Origin: Fidelibacterota bacterium
GTDB taxonomy: Bacteria; Fidelibacterota; UBA2242
Assembly (NCBI GenBank): GCA_023133185.1
Contig: JAGLWX010000179.1
Coordinates: 1 to 7,943 of the forward strand
Reading direction: 5' to 3'
DNA: 7,943 nucleotides
Of the stretch, positions 1 through 6,072 are shown piece after piece; position 1 is the first letter of the stretch; every line of letters begins with the position of its first letter. Position numbers and translations under genes: made by a program. The notes beneath the pieces were generated by a model. The model did no database searches, was not told the origin of the DNA, and saw only the letters and a program-made list of their open reading frames with translations.

Positions 1-267
1 ACATATTCTATAGGGTTAAATTATCCCAACCCTTTTAATTCAACGACGATAATTCCATTAAATGTCCGACATACGAGTGATATCCAAATATTGATCTTTA
101 ATGTTAACGGACAACTTATGGATAATCTATTTCAGGGACGCCTCCAGCCGGGGAATTATGATTTCTGCTGGAAGCCAACCGCCCTTTTACCTTCGGGTAT
201 ATACTTTTATCAAATTGTAAAAGGGAACAACATGCCCGTTACAAAAAAAATGCTCTTTCTAAAGTGA
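1..267 (+). CDS. C-terminal end of a T9SS-secreted protein (sorting domain only; 5' part outside window)
   Basis: Frame 1 is open from the first base to TGA at 265-267, giving 88 residues. The peptide starts TYSIGLNYPNPFNSTT, continues with a 'QILIFNVNGQ' strand and 'PSGIYFYQI', and ends KKMLFLK. This is the layout of the Por/type IX secretion C-terminal sorting domain (TIGR04183-type): an NYPNPFN opening, a beta-sandwich of about 80 residues, and a basic-hydrophobic last strand. In that family the domain directs an already exported protein through the T9SS outer-membrane translocon, where it is usually removed and the cargo is released or anchored. The effector part of the protein lies upstream of the window, so its function cannot be stated. 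The same domain ends the next gene, so the two are adjacent T9SS cargoes. A single cysteine lies in 'DFCWKP', which is unusual in a short exported domain. No convincing terminator follows the stop codon. Confidence 0.9.
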   Translation, partial: TYSIGLNYPNPFNSTTIIPLNVRHTSDIQILIFNVNGQLMDNLFQGRLQPGNYDFCWKPTALLPSGIYFYQIVKGNNMPVTKKMLFLK

Positions 268-497
268 CTTTAGGCAGAATAAAAGCCCCGGACAGGTTAT
301 GATTCAATTATTAATTAGATAAGAGAAATGTTATTAATATGATAATAAGATTTAAATACAGGACGCATTTAAAAGATTACAATGTCGGGATTTTAGTTCT
401 GACAAATAAAAATAGTTTGGCTTGGTTTTTGTCATTTATTACTGTGATGAGCACTATCCTATATAAAATTTACAAAACAAATTGCATCATAACTGTT

Positions 498-531
498 GGT
501 TGGAATCCGAACATTTTTACCGGTTTCAACC
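498..531 (+). other. Possible stem-loop in the 5' leader of the CBM9-type protein gene
   Basis: GGTTGGAATC (498-507) can pair with GGTTTCAACC (522-531) to form a ten-base-pair stem containing two G-U wobbles around a 14-base loop. The stem ends 29 bases before the Shine-Dalgarno sequence of the downstream gene, a position where a leader structure could affect translation or mRNA stability. There is no following T-tract, so it is not an intrinsic terminator. It matches no riboswitch that I recognise, and a chance pairing is possible. Confidence 0.3.
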
Positions 532-560
532 CATTATATCAAGAAAACATAACAAATTAA

Positions 561-566
561 AGGAGG
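561..566 (+). promoter_or_regulatory. Shine-Dalgarno sequence fixing a GTG start
   Basis: AGGAGG lies six bases upstream of a GTG codon at 573-575. It decides the start of the following gene: translation from this GTG yields MKKQLL and a complete signal peptide, while the next in-frame ATG (M7, at 591) would remove the basic n-region. Confidence 0.85.
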
Positions 567-572
567 CGAAAA

Positions 573-3113
573 GTGAAGAAACAGTTGCTAATGATTACGG
601 TATTAGTACTTGCCGTCGGTATTAGTTACGGACAAGTCATCAATACCTTTGATGCAGAACCTGACACAACATATTGGGGTATGTTTATTAATGACAACGC
701 CAGTACTGATTCAGGTTTTGTACTTGATTCGATTGTAGCCGATCCTGTTTATGAAGGCGTCGGTGCAATGAGGCTGGATTATAGCGCCCACAACATGGAA
801 TCATGGGGTGGATTCAGTAAAATTGAACACTGGCATCCGGATTCCAATGCCACATATGATTTTACCGGATATGATTCCATCTCTTTCTGGTATTACAATG
901 CGGTTCCACAGTCAGCGGCAGGGAAAGTACATTTGAGATTTAATCTGCATGATGTTAGTGATTCTGAAAATGGGAACAAAACATATGATATCAACCAGTG
1001 TGAATATTATTATTCCTTTCTTTATATTCTTGATAATGCACCCGGTTGGAATGAGATCAAAATGCCATTGGTTGGAAATGACTCCTGGGATGGTAATGGT
1101 TTCAATCTGACTGGTTGGGCGGGAGTTACCGGAAATGCCCTGCTGGACAAGGATAAGATCAAAGGTTTTTCGGTTGAATTTTCAATCGGTGGCGGTGGAG
1201 ATGGAGATCGTTCTTACGGAACAATTATTTTGGATCATCTGACATTAAAGGGTGTTGCTAAAATTGACCTGGTATTCTTCAACGGTATGAATATTCCCGG
1301 AAGCGTCGGACTTTGGAGCGGCTGGGGCGGCGGAAGCTATGAAATTGCCGAAGGCGTGGGTGCTGTTGAAGGAACTAACGCACTTCTGTGGAACACCCCT
1401 CCGAATGATTGGGCTGTTTGGGATGGTCTGGTCTGGTCGTTTGCCGAACCTAAAAACATGGCTCCCTCCTGGCATTCGGACAGCCTGACCTTTAAGATCA
1501 AAGCCGATGCCGGTCTTGACTCACTGAAACTGGTCATCAGTGATGACGATATGGACGGTGATGGTACTGATCTGGAATATGAGGCTTTCTATATGCTGCA
1601 TGAGGGCGAAGTCGGGTATGACGGTACCTGGAAGACCGTAACACTGGCACTGGAAGATTTCGATCGGAATGGCGGCGGCTGGAATGCAACAACCAGTTCT
1701 ATGCAATATGGTACACTTATGGACTCCAGTCGTTTTAAGAATTTTAAAATTCTGATCGGAAGTATTAATGCAGTCGGAAAAGTGGTCTATCTGGATGATA
1801 TTTGGACCGGCACCCCGGTGTTTGATTGGGTTGGCACTGAAGAAGTACAAGGTGTTGATGCAGTTCAGTCCGCTGAATTTTACAACCTTGTCATTTGGCA
1901 GGATAATGTCGGAGAATCGGGTGAATCTTATAATGTATACGCTAGTCGGCAGCCGATAACAGACGTTATAGATCCTAACGTGGAAATGATAGTTAAGGGA
2001 GTTCTTGAAGGAACCCAGAATGCTATCCATTATATCTATTATCCTCTCGAAGATAATGAAATGACTTATTATTATGCCGTTGTTTGTATCGATGCATCCG
2101 GTAATGACGGTCCCGCCGGTGTTTCCGGAGCAATTGTCAATACCGCCAAAGGTATTCCAACTATTTCATTGGATGTTCCCGCCGGTTTTGCGGTAGATGG
2201 CGTTTTTACTGAGTGGTGGGACAGTGATATTAAACCCTGGGTATTAAAACCTGAAATCGATAACGTTGCAGTTGGTACAATAAATGACAGCCTGGATTTG
2301 ATGGCAACGGTTTACCTCGCTATTGATGATGATTATCTGTACGTCGCCGCCGACGTTATTGATGATGTCTATAATTTTGGCGCAGGTGAATGGTGGAACC
2401 AGGACGCCTTTGAATTTTTCATCGGACTTTATAATTCAAGTGGTTCAAAACATACCAGCAATAAGAGAGGATCGGAACCGGATTATAAACTACAATTTCA
2501 TGAAAACGGAATTATCAATGAATATGTAGGCAATACTATCTGGACTGTTGATGATGACAATTATCATCTGGAGAATTTTAGCGGAGTGGATTATGTTATT
2601 GAAGCTAAAATACCGTTAGATTCAATTGCAGGTCCTGACGATGATCGTTTTCATCCGGTTCGCGGTATGCGGATACCGATTGAACTGTATTTCCATGACA
2701 ATGATGGGGCATGGGACGGAAACCTGGCATGGTCGCCGTTTAATACGGATCTGGCCTGGCAATCACCGACCCAGTGGAGTTATACCTGGATTGGCGACAC
2801 CATGGACGTCGTTGGCACTTCAATCGATCTTACCGATTCCAGAATAATTCAATCCTATCGGTTAGAACAGAACTATCCGAATCCGTTCAATCCCACAACC
2901 CGGATCGAATACACAATTCCTCATGGTGGTCAAGTGTCTTTACAGATATTCAATATGCTTGGTCAGAAAGTTGCTGATTTGGTTAATGAATATCAAAGAT
3001 CAGGGAAATACAATATTGTCTGGAATGCATCGGATGTTCCTTCCGGCGTCTATTTCTATAGGATTCAATCCGGAGTATTTAATCAAACTAAAAAGATGTT
3101 GCTTGTGAAATAA
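573..3113 (+). CDS. Secreted multidomain carbohydrate-binding-type protein (two jelly rolls, FN3-like, CBM9-like, T9SS sorting domain)
   Basis: An 846-residue exported protein. Residues 1-20 are a Sec signal peptide (MKKQLL, hydrophobic core, then ISYG before Q21). Residues about 22-228 and 231-412 are two beta-rich domains that resemble galactose-binding or CBM11-like jelly rolls; both end in a strand carrying a G-x-(I/V)-(I/V)-x-LD pattern. Residues 418-525 look FN3-like (VIWQDN, SYNVYAS). Residues about 530-745 resemble the CBM9 family: 'VDGVFTEW' opening, 'DDDYLYVAADVIDD', 'WWNQDAFEFFIG', then 'IPIELYFHDND'. Residues 762-846 are a T9SS sorting domain (NYPNPFNPTT to KKMLLVK). A DxDxDG loop at 326-337 may bind calcium. 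I recognise no glycoside hydrolase, lyase or esterase domain, so binding or presentation of a glycan at the cell surface is the likeliest role; the ligand is unknown. The gene starts with GTG behind a strong Shine-Dalgarno and is followed by a terminator, so it is probably monocistronic. Domain names are by-eye assignments: sorting domain firm, CBM9 good, jelly rolls tentative. Confidence 0.88.
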   Translation: MKKQLLMITVLVLAVGISYGQVINTFDAEPDTTYWGMFINDNASTDSGFVLDSIVADPVYEGVGAMRLDYSAHNMESWGGFSKIEHWHPDSNATYDFTGYDSISFWYYNAVPQSAAGKVHLRFNLHDVSDSENGNKTYDINQCEYYYSFLYILDNAPGWNEIKMPLVGNDSWDGNGFNLTGWAGVTGNALLDKDKIKGFSVEFSIGGGGDGDRSYGTIILDHLTLKGVAKIDLVFFNGMNIPGSVGLWSGWGGGSYEIAEGVGAVEGTNALLWNTPPNDWAVWDGLVWSFAEPKNMAPSWHSDSLTFKIKADAGLDSLKLVISDDDMDGDGTDLEYEAFYMLHEGEVGYDGTWKTVTLALEDFDRNGGGWNATTSSMQYGTLMDSSRFKNFKILIGSINAVGKVVYLDDIWTGTPVFDWVGTEEVQGVDAVQSAEFYNLVIWQDNVGESGESYNVYASRQPITDVIDPNVEMIVKGVLEGTQNAIHYIYYPLEDNEMTYYYAVVCIDASGNDGPAGVSGAIVNTAKGIPTISLDVPAGFAVDGVFTEWWDSDIKPWVLKPEIDNVAVGTINDSLDLMATVYLAIDDDYLYVAADVIDDVYNFGAGEWWNQDAFEFFIGLYNSSGSKHTSNKRGSEPDYKLQFHENGIINEYVGNTIWTVDDDNYHLENFSGVDYVIEAKIPLDSIAGPDDDRFHPVRGMRIPIELYFHDNDGAWDGNLAWSPFNTDLAWQSPTQWSYTWIGDTMDVVGTSIDLTDSRIIQSYRLEQNYPNPFNPTTRIEYTIPHGGQVSLQIFNMLGQKVADLVNEYQRSGKYNIVWNASDVPSGVYFYRIQSGVFNQTKKMLLVK

Positions 3114-3128
3114 CAATAACTGTTATTC

Positions 3129-3166
3129 GATGGGGTATGGATCTAACGAATCATACCCCATCTTTT
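3129..3166 (+). terminator. Rho-independent terminator-like hairpin
   Basis: GATGGGGTATG (3129-3139) is exactly complementary to CATACCCCATC (3152-3162). This makes a perfect 11-base-pair stem with a 12-base loop, followed directly by TTTT at 3163-3166. It begins 16 bases after the stop codon of the CBM9-type protein gene, the expected place for an intrinsic terminator. The T-tract is short, so termination may be partial. The stem is symmetrical, but the reverse strand has no gene ending here. Confidence 0.82.
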
Positions 3167-3175
3167 CACAAGATA

Positions 3176-3206
3176 TTTGAGACTTTTTCTACATTGAATA
3201 AATGGA
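3176..3206 (+). promoter_or_regulatory. Weak candidate promoter for the receptor operon
   Basis: After the terminator, TTTG at 3176-3179 is followed 19 bases later by TAAATGGA (3199-3206). This partly matches the Bacteroidetes-type arrangement (TTTG near -33, TAnnTTTG near -7), but the -7 element lacks the TTTG end. Read as a sigma-70 site, TTGAGA at 3177-3182 with TAAATG at 3199-3204 (16-base spacer) is also imperfect. A promoter somewhere in 3167-3257 is expected because a terminator precedes and the receptor gene follows; this exact site is a guess. Confidence 0.22.
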
Positions 3207-3271
3207 GTATTTCCGCAATATTTCATCTAAATTTTAGGGTAGCGATAAGAACCGTTTAGAGGGAAAATCGT

Positions 3272-6016
3272 ATGGGAAATTTTAAAAATAAAAATATATT
3301 AGCAGGATTTTTGATCCTGTTTGTCATTTTAGTTACTATTCCGACTTTTGGTCAAACAACAGGTAAAATTTCCGGAAAAGTGTTTGATCAGAAAACCGGT
3401 GATCCGCTACCGGGAACTAACGTAATTGTTGAGGGGACCTCTTACGGCGCAGCAGCGGACGAGAGCGGTGATTTCTATATCATTAATCTCAGTCCGGGTG
3501 TCTATACAGTCAAAGTCCAGATGATCGGATATAAACCAATAATTGTTCAAAACGTTCGGGTTTCCATTAACCGCACGGAATATTTGGAAATTAAAATGGA
3601 ATCAACCGTTATTGAGGGGGAGACGGTTATTGTTACGGCACGAAAAATATCGGTTCGCAAAGATCAGACCAGTACCGTAAAAAATGTATCAAGTGATGAA
3701 ATCGAGATGTTGCCTATCGAAAGTATTTCCGATGTTGTATCCATGCAGGCAGGGGTAGTAAGAGGACATTTTAGAGGAGGACGCCGGACTGAAGTTTCGT
3801 ATATGATAGATGGAATTCCTGTGGATGAAAGTTTTGGCGGAGAAGGACGCTCGGTTGATCTTGAGCCGGAGACTATTCAGGATCTTGAGGTTATTACAGG
3901 CACTTTTAACGCTGAATACGGCAAAGCCATGAGCGGTATCGTTAATGTGGTCACAAAAATCGGAAGCAACGAGTTTCACGGATCGGCTTACGCTGCACTG
4001 GCTAATTATTTTACGCCCAATACAGATATTTTTAGCGGACTCAAATCATCGGAAATAACCCGGAATCAGGATTATAAAATCAATTTAAACGGTCCGATTT
4101 TAAAAAATAAACTATATTTCCTGATGAACTACCGCTATCAGGATAATAAAAACCATCTAAACGGAATAAGACGTTTTAACGTTGATGACTTCAGCTATTT
4201 TATGGCTGATGACCCCGCAATGTGGTATTCGGAATATAATGGAGACAGCACCTACGTGCCTATGAATCGCAATATCAATAAATCTTTTATGGGCAAATTA
4301 TCTACTGATCTGTTTAGAAATTTTAAAATATCAGCGATGTTTACATTAAATAAAGACGAATGGCATCAATATGACCATATGTATAAATACAATCCCGACG
4401 GACGCGCCATTCCTCAAAGATTATCAAAAATGTATGCTTTTAATATTAATCATATGTTATCAAATTCACTCTTTTATGAATTGAAATTTTCATACGTGGA
4501 TAATTATTACGGTAATTATGTTTTTAAAAATCCGCTCGATTCCAGCTATGTGCATGATGCTTACAGTCAGAGTGATGGACCGGGATTTTATACCGGAGGA
4601 CAGGATAAGTTCCATACAGAGCGAACGATGATCGATAAAAACGCCAAGCTTGACGTCACCTGGCAAATAAATAAACATCACAGTTTTAAAACCGGATTTC
4701 ATTATACCGGGCATATTATAGATAGTAAAGTGATGGAAATTCGTAATGAATATGCCGATAAAGAAGAAGAGGGCATAATCGAGTATATTTTTATTGATGG
4801 CAATCTGAAAATTACATTTCCTTATTATGAGCCGATAGTTAAACACGACACGACGATTTATTCGGATATTATCTATGTCGAGCCAATAGAATATGCGGCA
4901 TATTTTCAAGATAAAATGGAATTTGATAATATGGTCATTAATCTGGGAATCCGATACGATTATTTTGATCCCAATAAAAGATACCCCTCTCAGTGGCGAA
5001 ACCCTGCCAACCAGATGAGATTCCCGGATAATCCCGAGAAGGTGTCGAACTATGTCTATGCTAAACCCAAAACCCAGATCAGTCCGCGTTTTGGATTATC
5101 TTACCAGTTGGGCAATGCGGCGGTTCTGCATTTTAGTTACGGCCATTTTTTCCAGATGCCGCCCGGATATGCATTATATTCCGGCAATTCTTATCGAATT
5201 TCACCGACCGACTATGATACAATTCTTGGAAACCCCACAATTAATGCTCAAAAAACCGTTACCTACGAAATCGGACTCTGGCAGGAACTTGTGAGTGATA
5301 TGGATTTAGATGTAGCGCTTTTTTACCGGGATATTTATGATCTCCTTAGTACAAAGATAGTGAGTACCTATAATCAAACCGAATATGGTCTTTACACAAA
5401 TAAGGATTATGGGAACGCCAGGGGGCTTGAAATAAAATATAAGTGGAACTATCATAACTTGTCGTTAAATCTGAATTATACCTTACAATATACGCGCGGG
5501 AATGCCGATAATCCGCAACAGACTTTTACCCGCGCCGGCGATAGTATGGATCCGATCAGCCAGATGATTCCCATGTCCTGGGATCAAAGGCATACGTTGA
5601 ATGTTACAGCCGGATATAATACCGCCAAATATGGCGCGACATTGACCGGTTATTACAATTCAGGTACGCCCTATACATGGTCGCCGGTGGGGACCAGTAT
5701 TCTGTTCAGGGTTAATTTAACACCGAATAATTCCTGGCAACCGGAACAATATAATTTTGATTTTAATGGATATTACAATTTGAATATTTCTAAAAAGTTC
5801 AGGACAAAATTAACTCTGACGGTTTATAATTTATTCGACCGCCTGAATGAAAACTGGGTCAATAATCGGACCGGTCGAGCCTATACTGCAATCGTCAGAG
5901 ATACCGATCTTGCGAGTCATAGAAGCAACTTCAATGATTTCTATGACATAATACACAATCCGGGTATGTACGCGGCGCCACGCTTAGTCAAGATTGGATT
6001 CGGAATAGATTTTTAG
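3272..6016 (+). CDS. TonB-dependent outer-membrane receptor with N-terminal carboxypeptidase-regulatory-like domain
   Basis: A 914-residue outer-membrane active transporter that would import a substrate using energy passed from TonB-ExbB-ExbD. Residues 1-27 are a signal peptide (hydrophobic core, then TFG before Q28). Residues about 31-109 form a carboxypeptidase-regulatory-like beta-sandwich (GKISGKVFDQKTGDPLPGTN, then 'GDFYIINLSPGVYTVKV'). Residues 117-123, ETVIVTA, resemble a TonB box. Residues about 129-230 are the plug (SDVVSMQAGVV, 'RGGRRTEVSYMIDGIPVD', 'YGKAMSGIVNVVTK'). The remainder is a barrel of alternating aromatic strands ending in the expected C-terminal phenylalanine (KIGFGIDF). 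The length is normal for the family. It fits the Oar-like/CarboxypepD_reg receptors better than canonical SusC, which is usually about 1000 residues and paired with SusD. The start ATG has a GAGGG Shine-Dalgarno at 3259-3263, eight bases upstream. The downstream secreted-protein gene begins 56 bases later and is likely in the same operon. The substrate cannot be read from the sequence. Confidence 0.93.
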   Translation: MGNFKNKNILAGFLILFVILVTIPTFGQTTGKISGKVFDQKTGDPLPGTNVIVEGTSYGAAADESGDFYIINLSPGVYTVKVQMIGYKPIIVQNVRVSINRTEYLEIKMESTVIEGETVIVTARKISVRKDQTSTVKNVSSDEIEMLPIESISDVVSMQAGVVRGHFRGGRRTEVSYMIDGIPVDESFGGEGRSVDLEPETIQDLEVITGTFNAEYGKAMSGIVNVVTKIGSNEFHGSAYAALANYFTPNTDIFSGLKSSEITRNQDYKINLNGPILKNKLYFLMNYRYQDNKNHLNGIRRFNVDDFSYFMADDPAMWYSEYNGDSTYVPMNRNINKSFMGKLSTDLFRNFKISAMFTLNKDEWHQYDHMYKYNPDGRAIPQRLSKMYAFNINHMLSNSLFYELKFSYVDNYYGNYVFKNPLDSSYVHDAYSQSDGPGFYTGGQDKFHTERTMIDKNAKLDVTWQINKHHSFKTGFHYTGHIIDSKVMEIRNEYADKEEEGIIEYIFIDGNLKITFPYYEPIVKHDTTIYSDIIYVEPIEYAAYFQDKMEFDNMVINLGIRYDYFDPNKRYPSQWRNPANQMRFPDNPEKVSNYVYAKPKTQISPRFGLSYQLGNAAVLHFSYGHFFQMPPGYALYSGNSYRISPTDYDTILGNPTINAQKTVTYEIGLWQELVSDMDLDVALFYRDIYDLLSTKIVSTYNQTEYGLYTNKDYGNARGLEIKYKWNYHNLSLNLNYTLQYTRGNADNPQQTFTRAGDSMDPISQMIPMSWDQRHTLNVTAGYNTAKYGATLTGYYNSGTPYTWSPVGTSILFRVNLTPNNSWQPEQYNFDFNGYYNLNISKKFRTKLTLTVYNLFDRLNENWVNNRTGRAYTAIVRDTDLASHRSNFNDFYDIIHNPGMYAAPRLVKIGFGIDF

Positions 6017-6056
6017 GAATGTCCAAACAGTGGGATGGAGATCAAATGATCATATT

Positions 6057-6062
6057 AGGAGG
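6057..6062 (+). promoter_or_regulatory. Shine-Dalgarno sequence choosing among three in-frame starts
   Basis: AGGAGG lies ten bases before ATG 6073-6075. Two other in-frame ATGs, at 6019 and 6046, lie upstream and would add 18 or 9 residues before the signal peptide. The Shine-Dalgarno position and the MKKMSK n-region support 6073. A weaker GGAG at 6037-6040 could serve 6046, so a longer form is not excluded. Confidence 0.75.
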
Positions 6063-6072
6063 TCAGTCATCA

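Larger units (their letters stand above)
268..572 (+). other. Intergenic leader region, A+T-rich
   Basis: This gap of about 305 bases separates two T9SS cargo genes. I see no good intrinsic terminator for the upstream gene: the only GC-rich patch, near 284-296, has no matching arm. A TATAAA at 462-467 could be a -10 element, but the sequence 16 to 18 bases upstream has no credible -35, so I do not call a promoter. A possible stem-loop lies at 498-531 and a strong Shine-Dalgarno sequence at 561-566; both are listed separately. A 73-codon open frame at 339-560 has no good ribosome binding site and an A+T-driven composition, and I judge it non-coding. The length suggests that the next gene has its own promoter and a 5' untranslated leader. 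Confidence 0.6.

Noticed and set aside
259..273. CTAAAGT-G-ACTTTAG inverted repeat across the stop codon of the first gene, and a similar AATAAC-T-GTTATT at 3115-3127 after the second
   Set aside because: Both have one-base centres, short A+T-rich arms and no T-tract. The shared position after two stop codons is curious, but the sequences are unrelated, so chance is the simpler explanation.
339..560. 73-codon open frame (MIIRFKYRTH...) in the gap before the CBM9-type protein gene
   Set aside because: It has no convincing Shine-Dalgarno, its composition follows the A+T-rich gap, it matches no family I recognise, and it ends right at the next gene's ribosome binding site. It contains a hydrophobic stretch, so a small membrane peptide is not fully excluded.
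1521..2030. 169-codon open frame on the minus strand
   Set aside because: It is fully inside the 846-residue secreted protein gene, has no recognisable domain, and is best explained as a shadow of that coding frame.
6040..6051. GATC-AAAT-GATC in the gap between the receptor and its partner
   Set aside because: The stem is only four to five pairs, with no T-tract. It is too weak to be a terminator or to argue against co-transcription.
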